DNA of 64,000 nt from positions 30,378,326-30,442,325 of the forward strand of contig OY821791.1 of the NCBI GenBank assembly GCA_963682175.1, in the 5' to 3' direction. Origin of the DNA: Triglochin maritima. Its lineage: Eukaryota; Streptophyta; Magnoliopsida; Alismatales; Juncaginaceae. Positions 1 through 12,429 of the stretch are shown here, in pieces. Each line of letters starts with the position of its first letter. Position 1 is the stretch's first letter. The notes beneath the pieces were generated by a model, which was not told the DNA's origin, did not search any database, and saw only the letters and a list, made by a program, of their open reading frames with translations. The position numbers and the translations under genes were made by a program.

Positions 1-66
1 CAGACGTTCTTGCAAATTCTTTGCCAAAAAAAAACAATTTTCTTGCTCACTTGTCGCTTGTCGGGT

Positions 67-171
67 GAGGCAAACCCGTGGTTCCGGTTATATGAGGCAA
101 ACCCGTGGTTCCGGTTATAGAGGCAAAATTATGGTTCCGGTGATAGATGCAAAACTGTGACTCCGGTGATA
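67..171. repeat. Short tandem repeat, four 26-27-bp units
   Basis: Four head-to-tail units begin at 67, 94, 120 and 146. Each starts GAGGCAAA or GATGCAAA and contains GGTTCCGGT or a close variant. The first two are nearly identical and the last two have diverged. No coding function is apparent; the array sits just upstream of the diverged gypsy LTR fragment that starts near 289. Confidence 0.75.
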
Positions 172-288
172 TAGGCAAATGTGTTGATTTTTACAATTGT
201 TGTGCTTGTGCCATGTTTCATCTTTTGTCTTTCTGTTCATATGTGTTAGGGATTTAACATACTGGGTTTCCTTTTGGAAACTCAGAGA

Positions 289-1265
289 TTGTTGCATGTT
301 TATCTTTCAGCTCGTGATCGGCAATAGATGGTGGTGCCTGCGGAGGAGAGTTATCTGGACTAGATCTTGCTTTCCCCATTTTGGAGGTTGTCGTGATTAC
401 CTGTATATTTTATCTTATGACATTTTGATGTAATCACTCTTTTGTAAAACTCAGATATATTTGATATATACGTTGGTGCACATTGTGTTGTGTTTTCGTA
501 ATGTCCTCAGTTTATGATTTGAGTATGATTGTTTTCTCTTTAAAAAATTTTAAAATTTCCGCCGTTTTGAGGACGTTACACGTATATACTCCTAAACAAC
601 ATTAGTCAACTTAGAGTAATTCCAACTAAAAATTGCATGTTCAAAGTATACTAATTTTTCTAAAGTAGATAGAATTTTTATCCCAATTTACACCTGTGTT
701 TTTCATAGTAATTTTTTGTTTAAATTGGCTTAGTTGATATAGTACTAATGGTGTTGTATGTTTTTAAAACAAAATCAAATGGACCGGAAGTGAGGCAATT
801 TCTGGAATGTTGAAAATTCTTCATTCTCCACATACCAGTTGTTGAATCCGGACATGCAAGTCTAATGTCCTATTATTGGAATAAGTTTACTAGTCAGGCA
901 GCCATTCTTTGATATTCTTTGTGAAAAAGAAATATCCTTGGTCGCTTGTCGGGCTACTGGGCATATCGTGTAATGCTTGTTGCCAGCAGTAACATGGAAA
1001 GCGATGTATCGCATGCAACACAAAGATGGAAAACCAGATTTTTAAATGATTCTACGGGTCCCTTTTTTTATAAAATCATATATTACGTTTAGTTTGCCAC
1101 TTATGATAATATTTTGAAGTTAATTTTGCTTTATTTACCATCGATAAGCATCAATAGGCCGTAGTTTTAGTCGGTCGTGCTTATGTTAGATAGGCTTAAT
1201 TAAATCTTAATTACATAAGGGTACGGTGATATGAATTTTGTCGTCGTTAAAGTACATATCTTCTG
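289..1265 (+). repeat. Dispersed repeat unit copy 1, including a decayed gypsy LTR end
   Basis: This block has two parts, X (about 289-1080) and Y (about 1081-1265). X recurs at 3568-4302 and Y at 3370-3545 and 6888-7032. The first ~290 bp of X end in TTTTGAGGACGTTACA, the usual 3' end of plant Ty3/gypsy LTRs, and contain a stretch (GGAGGTTGTCGTGATTACCTG) related to the LTR of the gypsy element at 36671-38778 read on the minus strand. I read X as a decayed plus-strand LTR end plus flanking DNA that was later duplicated. No ORF here resembles a protein. Confidence 0.6.
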
Positions 1266-1461
1266 TTATACCCACTTAACAGATAGATTCCATCTTGATG
1301 ACAAATTTAAGCTAACAATTCAGAACAAGAAGATATATTACACCATAAAGAGCCGGACCAAAGTTTTCACAAAAATGATGTTGGAAAAGTATTTAAGGTT
1401 TTCACATAATGTTATTATTGTGGTTATGTTGTTTGTTTGTCGTGTGGGTTAGTGTACTTGT

Positions 1462-3118
1462 TGTAAGTTGATCGGTCACTAATCTAGAGGGGGTGAATAG
1501 ATTATCTCCTAATTTTCTTAAACAATTGCACAATTAAAATAATAAGAGAAAGAATGCAAACCACAAGATGACTCCGGAGATTTATAGAGGTCCGATCACA
1601 CCACCGTGGATCTAGTCCTCTCGTCAAGTTCCAATCGATCCTCTGATCCCTACTTGAGAATTCACTATTATCTTCGTCCTGGGTCGAAGATAAATCCTCT
1701 TACAATTGGAGCATTGCGAACACCCTTGCCTTGCTCGGATCTCCCCTCACAACCCGAGAGGGTGTTTCCTCGAAGCTTTACAACACAATGAAAATTGAAT
1801 GTGGTTGTTGAACTCTAACTTGAATGCACTCAAGGATTGGAATTAAGCTTGAAGTGAATTTAATGGAAGTATGAGAGTTGGTGGAGCTTTGAAGGCTTGA
1901 AGATTGAGAGCACAATAGTAGGATTGATTTTTGGCAAGTGAGGTAGTGAATGTGTCTCTTAAGTGAAGATTATATAGCATTCAAAACAAATAGAGCCTTT
2001 ATGGTGAGTTGGTGAGAATTGGACCAATAGAAAGTCATATGTGACTTAAGATCGGGCAGAAATCGAGACATATTCGGTCGACCGTTATCCAATTGGTAGT
2101 CCGAAGAATTGGACTGAATTAAGAATTTGGTTGACCGATTATAGGTCGGATAAACGTTCACCAACTTCCAGTAACTTTTTCCTAATATCGGCTAATTAAA
2201 TTCGGTTGACCGAGAACACTTCGGTGCACCGTTCAAAATGGACAGTAAAGAATTGGTGTGACTTGGTGATTATGTTCGGTAGACCGTGACAATGTCGGTT
2301 GACCGATACATGTGCAGGTTTTCTGCTGACATTGAGTGGGAAATTGTTTTTATCAATAACGGTCGAAATATTACGTGAAAAAATAGCCGTTATGTTTTGA
2401 TTGACAACAAGACTTCGGTAATCCAAAGAGGGATCAGTAGACCGGTATGGATGTTTCAAAGGTTGTGACTAAATGACAAAAGGCGAGTCTGTTGGAGTTA
2501 GTTTGTGCCACGTGGACCAATAAGATGAAGTCGTTTAGGCCACAAGACACAAGTGATGTTTGGATGACCGATACGCCTTCGGTATACTGAATAGAGATGT
2601 CCAGAGAAATTTTGAAGCTACTGGGAATAGGGAAACGGTTGACCGGGTAAGGTTCGGTACACCGAAACAAGGATTCCAGGAGATCAAGTGTTTACTGACT
2701 CTAAGGAGACGGTTGACCGGGTAAGGTTCGGTACACCGAAACAAGGATTCCAGGAGATCAAGTGGTTACTGACTCATAGGGAACGGTTCACCGAGAGACA
2801 CTCAGTCATCCGTTGGGAACAGGTTCGGTAGACCGACAGGGAAACGGTCAACCTAGACAGACGGGTTTATCCTTTGTGCATCAAGTGTACATTTGATCAT
2901 ATAACTCAAATAAATGGAAAATTACATATGAAGTCTTTCAGCTTTGATTACAAGTCTTGAGCCTTGATTAGTCCCTTAGTTTGATCACCTACATTGTTAG
3001 GAATACACAATATCTATGCAATTTGACAATATGATGTGTGTGATGTTGTAATTGAAGTTATGCATAATATTAGTTTGTTAATCATCAAAATTAAGATTAA
3101 AGGGTCAAAAGGCCAACA
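1462..3118 (-). mobile_element. Solo LTR of a SIRE-like Ty1/copia retrotransposon
   Basis: On the minus strand this starts TGTTGGCCTTTTGACCC at 3118, matching the LTR start of the copia element at 36209 (TGTTGGTTTTTTGGCC). It ends near 1462, after the TCTATTCACCCCCTCTAGA motif common in SIRE-type LTRs. Flanking 5-mers CTTGT (1457-1461) and ATTGT (3119-3123) differ by one base and look like an aged target-site duplication. There is no PBS, PPT or internal coding sequence, so it is probably a solo LTR left by LTR-LTR recombination. Its centre carries many degenerate GGTTGACCG/CGGTNNACCG half-palindromes. Confidence 0.75.
2635..2782. repeat. 74-bp tandem duplication inside the copia LTR
   Basis: Two 74-bp units (2635-2708 and 2709-2782) are nearly identical. 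Each carries the pair ACGGTTGACCG and TTCGGTACACCGAA followed by a shared spacer. The duplication adds copies of the paired palindrome-like motifs that fill this LTR, so it may alter the number of binding sites. Short ORFs that run through it are products of the repetition. Confidence 0.85.
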
Positions 3119-3369
3119 ATTGTGTGATGGAAAATTATCTCTCTTGTGTGATGACTTAGGTTATGAACTTTATTTAACCTATTAACATCCTTAATCTATT
3201 TATGTTGTATATCTACATCTACGATTTGGATTTTCAATTTTCAATTTAGATTTAATATTATCGTCAAACGCAACCGTGTGTCAACATAATTGTAAGAATA
3301 GTGGATCTCTCCTTGTGTGTGTGTGTATTACAGTTTAGTCATATTTGCACTAGTATTGTAAATTTTTAG

Positions 3370-4302
3370 GTGTGTCCTCTTATGCCGATATTATGAACTT
3401 ATTTCGCATTATTTATCATCGATAAGCCTCAATCTGCCAAACATATAGTTAGCCATGCTTATGTCAGATAGCCTTAAACCTTAATTACATAAGGGTACGG
3501 TGATGTGAATTTTATCGTCGTTAAATTACATATCTTTAATTTGAGTACTAACTAGCTAACTAACAGATATTGTTGCATGTTTATCTTTCAGGTCATGATC
3601 GACAATAGATGGTGATGTCAGCGGAGGAGAGTTATCTGGACCAGATCTTGCTTTCCCCATTTTGGAGGTTATCGTGATTACCTGTATATTTTATATTATG
3701 ACATTTTGATGTAATCAACCTTTTGTAAAACTCAGATATATTTGATATATACGTTGGTGCACATTGTGTTGTGTTTTCGTAATGTCCTCAGTTTACGATT
3801 TGAGTATGATTGTTTTCTCTTTAAAAATTTTTAAAATTTCCGTTGTTTTGAGGACGTTACAACTATATACTCCTAAACAACATTAGTCAACTTAGAGTAA
3901 CTCCAACTAAAAATTGCATGTTCAAAGTATACTAATTTTTCTAAAGTAGATAGAATTTTTATCACTAATGGTGTTGTATGTTTTTAAAACAAAATCAAAT
4001 GGACCGGAAGTGAGGCAATTTCTGGAATGTTGAAAATTCTTCATTCTCCACATACCAGTTGTTGAATCCGCACATGCAAGTCCAATCTGTAATGTCCTAT
4101 TATTGGAATAAGTTTACTAGTCAAGCAGCCATTCTTTGATATTCTTTGTGAAAAAGAAATATCGCTTGTCGGGCTACTGGGCATATCGTGTAATGCTTGT
4201 TGCCAGCAGTAACATGGAATGCGATGCATCGCATGCAACACAGAGATGGGAAACCAGATTTTTAAATGAATCTACGGACCTTTTTTCATTGAAATCATAT
4301 AG
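3370..4302 (+). repeat. Dispersed repeat unit, second Y and second X copies
   Basis: Bases 3370-3545 match part Y of the first block (1090-1265), including TAATTACATAAGGGTACGGTGAT. Bases 3568-4302 match part X (289-1080), including the LTR-like end TTTTGAGGACGTTACA near 3845-3862. Relative to copy 1, X lacks about 80 bp near 3970. The order Y'-X' next to X-Y fits an old tandem duplication with losses. X' is cut at about 4302 by the insertion that follows, and its Y part resumes at 6888. Confidence 0.65.
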
Positions 4303-5444
4303 AATTCTCTAGTGAGCTCAGAGCTTAATTTTTCTAAATTAAGCTCAGAGCTTAATTTTTCTAAATTAAGCTCTCACAATATTCACCACTCATTTCAAAT
4401 TGTAAGGTAGATTAAGAAAAAACGGTTATGCTAATGAATTGTGAGATTAACTGTAAATAAGATCCAATGGTGAGATTGTAGGGGACTTAAATTAAATTTG
4501 ATGAGCCCTGGACTCACTAGATCTTGACCTTATTACGGTATTTATATTATAGGGTCAAAATCTAATGAGCCCGGGCTCATATTATAAATTTAAGTCCCTT
4601 AAAATCTCATCATTGAATATAATCTATGGTTAAGATCAAATAGGGATAAAATTGTAAAAGAACAAAAACATTAATTTTCAAGTAATTTGCAATTTATAAT
4701 TTTGTTTAAATTAGAAAAATCCAACTACCCTCCACGCATCCAACATCCCACGATTTCATAACAATTGTGATAATTGGCCATCCAAAAAAACGTGATTAAA
4801 ATAGATTTAACATTCTTCTTTTCTCCATCCAAATACGTATGAACCCAACATCCCAAATCATCAACCCAAACGAATACAATAAACCCACCACAAAATATCG
4901 AAAGTCAAAGAAAAGATTGTTGTGATGGATTTGCAGCATCCAGATGAAGAATTTTCGAGCCCACAGAAACATATGTCGATTTAATCAATTTGAAGGAAAC
5001 AAACCAAAGTGAAGCAACCGTGAAACACATTTCAACACCCGCAGAGAAACCTACTTTTTTCATTACATTTTGTTATTGATTTAAATTCCAAAAAACCCTA
5101 GTATCATGGAACTTGAATGAAACTGAAAAATGCAATGAATATGAATATGTAATCAAAATAAGCAAAAAAGCACATTTGCAAGTTAAAAGTAGATTTAAAT
5201 TATAAGAAAACATCAATGAAGGGAAGAGAGAGAAAACAAAGAAAAAGAGTATTACGGTGGATTGAAATTTTATTACATATTTAAATTATATTAATAAGAC
5301 GTACTTAAAATACCCTCCTAAAAAGTGTAACTACCCGTTATCTCAATCTACCATTAAATTTTGGATTGACGGTGGATGTAGTGGTGCCTAAATTTTAATT
5401 TTAAGCCTAGGGTCCATTGGAAAATTACAGTTATATTATATATA
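4303..5444. mobile_element. Unclassified AT-rich insertion in the dispersed repeat
   Basis: The uninterrupted copy reads AAATCATATATTACG at 1073-1087. Here the left half stops at AAATCATAT (about 4302) and the right half starts near 6904, so everything between was inserted. The hAT-like element at 5445-6879 is nested in the right part of that insertion. I see no coding sequence and no clear terminal repeats. It contains a direct duplication of AGCTCAGAGCTTAATTTT (about 4316-4372) and the long hairpin listed separately. It could be a MITE-like or Mutator-derived element. Confidence 0.45.
4435..4640. repeat. Long imperfect inverted repeat (hairpin)
   Basis: The left arm (about 4435-4535, reverse complemented) and the right arm (about 4548-4640) both read AGGGTCAAAATCTAATGAG-like, then GGGCTCAT, then TTTAAGTCCC, then ATCTCA. 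Each arm is about 90-100 bp and the centre lies near 4541. Such a fold-back is typical of MITEs or decayed inverted duplications. Confidence 0.6.
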
Positions 5445-6826
5445 CAGGGGCAGACCCACGTTGTGAGGAGGGGGGCAATTGCCCCCTCCTAAAATTTTGA
5501 AAAAAACCCTATAATATATTTATATAATATATATATATCCATGTAAATTGTCTTAAAAATTCATGATTATCAATTTATGATATATGTAATGTGTTTTAAA
5601 ATTCATGATTATATCCATGATTTATCTATGAAAATTGCCTATGAAGCAAATCGTCACGTAGAAATTAAATATTAGGTATTCTATGCAGTGACGGACCAAT
5701 AAAATTTCAAAGTGGGTCTCGAAATATGAATATTAACTCAGAATACATAATCATAAAATTCAACAAAAATATATTAATATATAAAACTTGATTACAACAT
5801 TCCCTTCCGAATGATACTCATCTAGATTTTGGTTCACACAACTATTTGACTCCTTTTCTTTCAGTTCATCAAATAATATTGTTTCAGACAATTCATTGGG
5901 ATTTTTCCTTTCATTTTGAAATATCTTTCTACGGTGAAAGCTAAATTTCACCCCAAAACATCAAGTAATTAATCATGCAATCCAAATGGAACAAAAATTA
6001 GGCAAAACACCAAAAATAGACAATACACAAACCTAAAATTTTCCCACCTACAATTTTCTAATATATTTCTTCAATCCATTTTTACAATTATTTTTAGAAT
6101 CCAATTTTAAGGAAGCATAAATAAAAGTAATTGTAAAATCCAAAATCCAACAAAGATCTTGTCCACCACGTTGTAAATCACCATACAAAACTTCAATCTC
6201 CCAACACTTTCTCTCAAAATTCTTGTTGGCTAAGCTAACTCCATCTTCTCATTAGCACAAATCTAAACCAAAACAAATTCTTAAATCATGTCAAATACAA
6301 GAGAGATTTGTTACCTTTGTGTTGGTACCCCCTCCCCCCAAGCTTGTAACCAATCTTTGTTTTAAAGGTTTGGGCTAAGGAAAGTTGGAAAAGATGAGGG
6401 TTTATGTGTTTATGTGTTCTTACTTTTTTTAAAATGCCTTAATAGTAGTTTTTTTCGGAGGGAATTTTATGTTTATATTATTTTCATCCACGTAATGTCA
6501 TTACTGATTAACTAGAATTCAATTTAATGGAAGATTGAGTTTGAGATCTGAGACTTCACATCTTCCACTTGTATTAAATCTTATAATAATGCAATTTAAC
6601 TTTTTAATATTATGATGGAAAGATTTATTGGAACTTTTTTCACAAGTTCAAGCGGAAGTAAACGTGGATATCGATCAATTACACATCTTCGTTACTTCAA
6701 GAATTATATTTTTCATGCAATGATTGATATTCAACTATAAGAGCTTAATCATTTTCTAGTGACTTTTATGTGTATTTTTATGTTAAACTTATTACTCGTT
6801 TAGTTTGACTACCGTGGAAATTCCCC

Positions 6827-6861
<35 letters not shown>

Positions 6862-6879
6862 ATCCTGGATCCGCCCCTG
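5445..6879. mobile_element. Non-autonomous hAT-like DNA transposon
   Basis: The ends form a terminal inverted repeat: CAGGGGCAGACCCACG at 5445 and, reverse complemented from 6879, CAGGGGCGGATCCAGG. The flanking 8-mers TATATATA (5437-5444) and TATGTATA (6880-6887) differ at one position, as expected for the 8-bp duplication of hAT elements. The terminal CAGGGGCGGA and a nearby run of C/G are familiar in plant non-autonomous hAT copies. No transposase is encoded. A 29-C homopolymer (6823-6851) lies just inside the right end. Confidence 0.7.
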
Positions 6880-6887
6880 TATGTATA

Positions 6888-7032
6888 TATATATGTATAT
6901 ATATATTACGTTTAGTTTCCCACTTACGCTAATATTATGAAGTTAATTTTTAGTTTTTTTTATCATTGATAAGCATCAACAGGCCGGCCGTGCTTATGTT
7001 ACATAGGCTTAATTAAATTTTAATTACATAAG
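6888..7032 (+). repeat. Third Y copy of the dispersed repeat
   Basis: This matches 1082-1220 and ends CTTAATTAAATTTTAATTACATAAG, where the other two copies continue into GGTACGGTGAT. It is the right half of the X'-Y'' unit split by the insertions at 4303-6879. Its right edge is the insertion point of the gypsy derivative at 7033. Confidence 0.65.
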
Positions 7033-10000
7033 TGTAACGTCCCCTTCCGGACGGTCAAAGCGGAAGATGAAATTAAATTTTTTTTTTGAAAGGAGATAGT
7101 TACTGGAAGACAGAAGAAGTCAATAAAAGATAATAGGAGCTCCAATTGGTTTAAATACATGTAAAGAGGAATCAAGAATAAGATACGTACACAACATACA
7201 AATCGAAAATCAATACATTCGAGAGATATCAAAAAGAATCAATAATGACTGTCAATCAAATTCTAGGCGTATAGAGACATAAAAGAAAACTAAAAAGATC
7301 ACCTATGCAACTATATGTCATGAATGTCATGCATGTACCGCCAGAGCTTGACGGTAACCTGCAAAAATATAAAACCACTACACCGTGAGTTTATAAAACT
7401 CTGTATGCCAAAGGATCCAACTTAAACATCAATCTAATAGACATACAATTCAAAAGAATAAACCATACGATAACATTCACGTTCATATTCCTGGTAAACA
7501 TATGCCTAATATTACCTTAAATATGAGCATAAGCGCTTGACAAAAGTCATTCCCAAAACGATCAATATCAACCCATTTAAGGAGCTAGATCATAAAAGTG
7601 AATCATAGTTCACAACTCTATAGTAACTTCAATAGACACAACGACATGATGAGTTAGAGCAAAACTTGCATCATATTTCTCATTTCAATTCAATAACAAT
7701 CAATATCAATATGAACTAAAGAACAAGCATGTATCTTAGTTCCCATTTCAATTCAATAACAATCAATAAGCAGTATAAACTAAGGAACAAACATGTGTCT
7801 TAGTTCCCAATTCAATTCAATAACAATCAATATCAAGATGAACTAAAGAACAAGCATGTATCTTAGTTCCCATTTCAATTCAATAACAATCAATAAGCAG
7901 TATAAACTAAGGAACAAACATGTGTCTTAGTTCCCAATTCAATTCAATAACAATCAATATCAAGATGAACTAAAGAACAAGCATGTATCTTAGTTCCCAA
8001 GTTTAATTCAGTCAGTCATTTCATTAATGATACATACATGTATCAGGGATTCCGAAGGAAACCCACCGCTGGCACGTGCGGTCTTCCAGTTAGTGTATGA
8101 CCCATCCCCACACCCATTATGTAATCACAACCATTTTAAACACTTTTAGTTTCGATTCATTCAGTTCATTGTGGGGTCTCATACACCAACCTGTGTCAAT
8201 ACGATAGATAACAGATCTGTATCTGCGGTCCTACAGCCGCCAATAATCTCATAAGAGATGTGCCCCGTCGGGCCCAATACTCCGAAGAGTCATGCTCCGT
8301 AGAGCCCAATATGCTCTTAAAGAGCCAATAGTGCCAAACCCACAATTTATTTTTCAGTGTTAAGTCAGTAGTGTGTAATTCATCACTAGTTATTCCTTGG
8401 AAATAACTCACAATCAGGTCTATTAATAATCACTAACTCATGGTTAGTTCAAATGACTATGGTAATAAATAAATCACAATTTACTCAAACTATGAGCAAC
8501 TAGACCAATGATATAAATTTCAATATTCACTGCCCACCCCAAATGGTGATTTCACTAGAACTCACTAGTTTATACAAGCAACAAAGATGCTAGCATGCAT
8601 TAGCTAATGGATTCAAATCACATCAAATCAATGCCAGTAAAACACAATCAAATGCAATAAAATCCAGATGTGGTTGCCCAAGTCCTCTGCAAGAACTTGG
8701 GACCAACAACACATTTTTATCATCAGTCAAACTTGACGATGAAAGATCACAATATCAGGATAAGTAACCTTCTTAATCATTATTATTCGTTCACTATACA
8801 TAGTAAATTACATAAGAATCTAGTGATGACCACCAGATATTATTAAGGTAGTCAATTCGATACAACTTCTTCCAAAACAATTACATAAAGCATGAGACAA
8901 TTTCATGAGATGGTCATGCACTTCGAACACTACTAAGTCATATAGTCACTTGCAAAGATAAATATATTTTAGGTAACATGCGAGGCATGAGCAAATTCAT
9001 TTATCATGACTAATACCATTTCTATTTTTATGAAGATTATAAAACAACATTAAGGTTAACACAACCTATGTAAACCGATACTATACATGACAAAATACAA
9101 TTTAAATCATATCATGTAACCCTTTGTTCGAAAATATCAAATATTTAATAAGCACAACAATTGAACATACATAACTGATCTAGCCAAAACATTGTCCAAT
9201 CGAAGATGGCATAACGTCAAGCGTAAAACAATATATTGAGTTTCAAAGTTTAAATACCACTTAACTGTGACACATCACGGGTTGACTACATGCACAATAC
9301 ATCCTGAGATTAGTTGCCAAGAGTGCAAAAAGATTAATAGAATACTAACTCAACTTCATTGAGAGCTAGGGTAAATCCATTTATCAATGATAAAACAATG
9401 CACTTGTTGCTATCAATTGGTCATCTACATTATTGGGTGTTAAGGACATTAGACACTCACTTATTGATGACTATGCATAAGTAGGCTCAAGTGGAAAACA
9501 CAATCCAAGCATTCAACCACCAAAAATATCATTCTAGTTCACTAAGAGTCACAATACCAACATAAATCCCTACCATAACATAGTGAGATTCAAACTCTAT
9601 CAATCACATTACTTAGTCTATTTATGACCACAACAACTTCGGTATATCCTAAATTTCATAGAAGTGCTAAACCATAATAGATAATCATTCCAATTCTATT
9701 CCCCTAGAAAGAGTATGAAATCGTGAATATTGCCAAGAAATTCATCATTTATCTTGCTTGTCCAAAACACTCAAGATGACAATTACAATCACATTCCAAC
9801 ATTACTACAATAACTATAAGGTCAAAGAACAATATCATCTTGAACTCAAGTAAAGCATAAATCTATATCTCTCATTTTGCATTTGGGACGAAAGAGTTGC
9901 AAGAACATAACACCACTAGAATGTCAACTTAGTCTTACATAGCAACCAAGAAGTCATGAGCACAAAAGTATTAAGATCCTTAAATGATAAGTGTTACCAT

Positions 10001-11487
10001 CAAGTAGGAATTTCAACAACCATTCCTTTACTTCTCAAATAACCCCACCAACATAAAATAGATTCCAAGATTCAATATTCAACTTAGTTAGTTATTCTAT
10101 TGCCTAATCACATCAAGTGGAAATGGCTAGACATTAATATACACTTCAAGGATTTTGATTAGAACATAAACGTCAAATTTTCAGATTCAGATGGAGTCCA
10201 AATCTTAGTTTACAAGACTTATCCACTCACATGTGCAACAACGAAACATCAAAGAACTCATTTAATCCATATACATAAATAGTGATATAAGTCTAAGCAT
10301 TTCTACCATTCAGTTCAGATTTGAAAACGCATCCTACAACTCAAAAATGAACATATGCAGTAATTGAAACAAAGGTATAAGTATCCTCTCTCAATTCAGT
10401 TCCTACTTCTATGCATGAAACACTTCATATAAGCCACAAGATGTAGGAAGTCATCTCGATCATAGCTGGGTTGTCTCAAACATAAGCCCAAATCATGCAA
10501 CACCAAAACTCCATTCACCTAACACATTCAACTCCTTCTTAAAGAGTTTCACTTCCAGCCAAGCTGCTAGCAATTCAGTACCTTAAATCCATTTTTATCT
10601 TCGAAAGGATAGTAACTAAATCCTTACTACTAGTTGTAACACTTTTAGCTCTTAAGAGTAAATTTATCCATGACTCAATGCTAGCAGAAAATGCAAACCA
10701 ATTCTTACAACTCATTTACAGCCAATTCAGAACCTTATTTACTCATATAATGGCTTCAACACTCAAACTAGATGGGTCTATTCTCAGTTAAAGTAGTGTT
10801 CTCGCATACATAAAAATATTCAATTTTTCTTTAATTTCATATCATACCACATTATTAATCTCAACATGAAAATCAATTTTCAGAAAATAGAAACAATTAG
10901 TCTTTTTTGTGTGAGTTTCACTCTACTTCAATATCACCGTTTCAAGGTCGATTCGATGAGCCATATGTCAAAAAAAATGTTGCTTAAGAGGATCCAAAGG
11001 CATACCTGCGTTTGCAACTCCCTCTGACCGATCGAGCCCCATCTTCGAACTACCCTGCATCTTCGATGGTGACAGCCCCCGAAGAGCTCTAGATCTTCCT
11101 CCTTGGACGAGTCCCGACGAGTTTGATAGGCTTGAAGGGTGCGATTTCAGTCTAATGCTGAAGAGGGGGGAAGTGGACGCAGCTGAGGCCGGAGACGAGG
11201 ATGAAAGGTGCGAACAGATGAAGATCGATAGCCGGATGGCCAGCGCAGACGTGGTCTCCCATGCCACTCTCCTCCTCCATCTCTACTTCCCTCTCTCCCC
11301 CTAGAACCCACAACAAACCCTCTTTGGTCGGCTATGCCTGCTGGTGGGGAGATATTTGGTTGGGAAAAAGCAGCCAAGACCTCAAGTTTCTCACCATTAA
11401 GATTTAGTCCTAAACATTCCTATATTCCATGTAAGTCCACACCAACATATATATATTCAACTAATGCTTTGGGTTTAGGATATTACA
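7033..11487 (-). repeat. 3' LTR (4,455 bp)
   Basis: On the plus strand it runs from TGTAACGTCCCC to GGATATTACA, the short inverted ends of gypsy LTRs. The first 1.31 kb is nearly identical to 12430-13742. It contains a 63/64-bp tandem array (7682-7998) and a more GC-rich stretch at about 10980-11370 holding two overlapping minus-strand ORFs that I take as chance ORFs in the transcribed part of the LTR. No promoter was assigned with confidence. Confidence 0.8.
7682..7998. repeat. Five-unit tandem array in the LTR
   Basis: Five units alternate between 63 and 64 bp: 7682, 7745, 7809, 7872 and 7936. Units 1, 3 and 5 contain AACTAAAGAACAAGCATGTA; units 2 and 4 contain AACTAAGGAACAAACATGTG. This gives a higher-order period of about 127 bp. 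The same five-unit order is kept in the other LTR at 13078-13394. Confidence 0.9.
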
Positions 11488-12413
11488 ATCTATCCTGCTT
11501 AAAGAAATTTCGTCCTCGAAATTTAGAAGGAGAACACAAACCAACAATCCTTGATAATCATATAGAATCTTTTCTTCCATGTCCCGTATAACTTCTCGAG
11601 CATCCCTGATGGTGCCGCCAAACCTTGACCATTTTTGATGTTATCCTTAACTTCAAGTCCAACTTTGGCTACGTGGTGGTTGTACGTTGCTGGCACAGTA
11701 AGTTATCATTCTATGACCAAGGATATCACTTTCCCATACCCATCTTAGTTAGTTGAGCATCTTCCAGCACGGACTCAGTCTTGAACTCAATTAGAAATTA
11801 TTCGGAGATACATGCTCCCGACAATTTTCCAAACCTTTCAACTTCAACGATGAAGCTTCAGTAGAGTCTGACAAGAACATGATCCAAGATTTCTCTGAAA
11901 CCTTGAGTGCTCCCATCGTAAAATAGAAAACCAACATCTCTCATCCAATTTTCTAACAACAAAAACAATGGTCATGTCTTGGGAGATGAACTCCACAAGA
12001 CAGCAGACACAACAGGCAAAAAGCCAATTGATCTATTCCCAGAGAATTGAGAGTAAGATTAATATCGAAAAATGTTAATCTATACAACATCAATCCTGGA
12101 CGGGAACAATACAATGTGGCTAACATCTCCTTTTGAGAGTTAACCTCCAAAACAAACCATATTTGGTACACAACCAAATCGTAATAATTCTCTAGTAATG
12201 GAGAATTTCATGCCACAATGATAAAAAGTCCACAATCATTCCCTCCTCCACCTCACACAAGGAGAGGTAAAGGGGACGCAAGTCAATCAATAACAATAAC
12301 ATTCAAAAATCAAACAATGCATATGCACCATGATAATGCCACAATGACATTAATGCAATTTCTAATATAAGGTGGCTTCTATTTCTTTTGTCTCTATACA
12401 CGAAAGAATCTTA
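11488..12413 (-). other. Residual internal region of the gypsy derivative, no gag-pol
   Basis: This is all that lies between the PBS and the 3' LTR. Its lower end, read on the minus strand, carries the conserved GAGGACGAAATTTCTTT and a purine-rich stretch before the LTR. I find no zinc knuckle, protease, RT or integrase motif in any frame. Short ORFs such as 11953-12177 have no recognisable content. Confidence 0.6.
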
Positions 12414-12427
12414 GGCTCTGATACCAA
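12414..12427 (-). promoter_or_regulatory. Primer-binding site, initiator tRNA-Met type
   Basis: The minus strand reads TTGGTATCAGAGCC two bases inside the end of the 5' LTR (...GGACGTTACA). This is the usual PBS of plant gypsy and copia elements, complementary to the 3' end of initiator methionine tRNA. It fixes the element as minus-strand and identifies 12430-13742 as the 5' LTR. Confidence 0.85.
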
Positions 12428-12429
12428 AT

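Noticed and set aside
2196..2744. Three overlapping minus-strand ORFs
   Set aside because: They run through the 74-bp duplication and palindromic motifs of the solo LTR and encode nothing recognisable.
10968..11377. Two minus-strand ORFs in a GC-richer stretch
   Set aside because: They are inside a gypsy LTR, overlap each other in different frames and show no domain.
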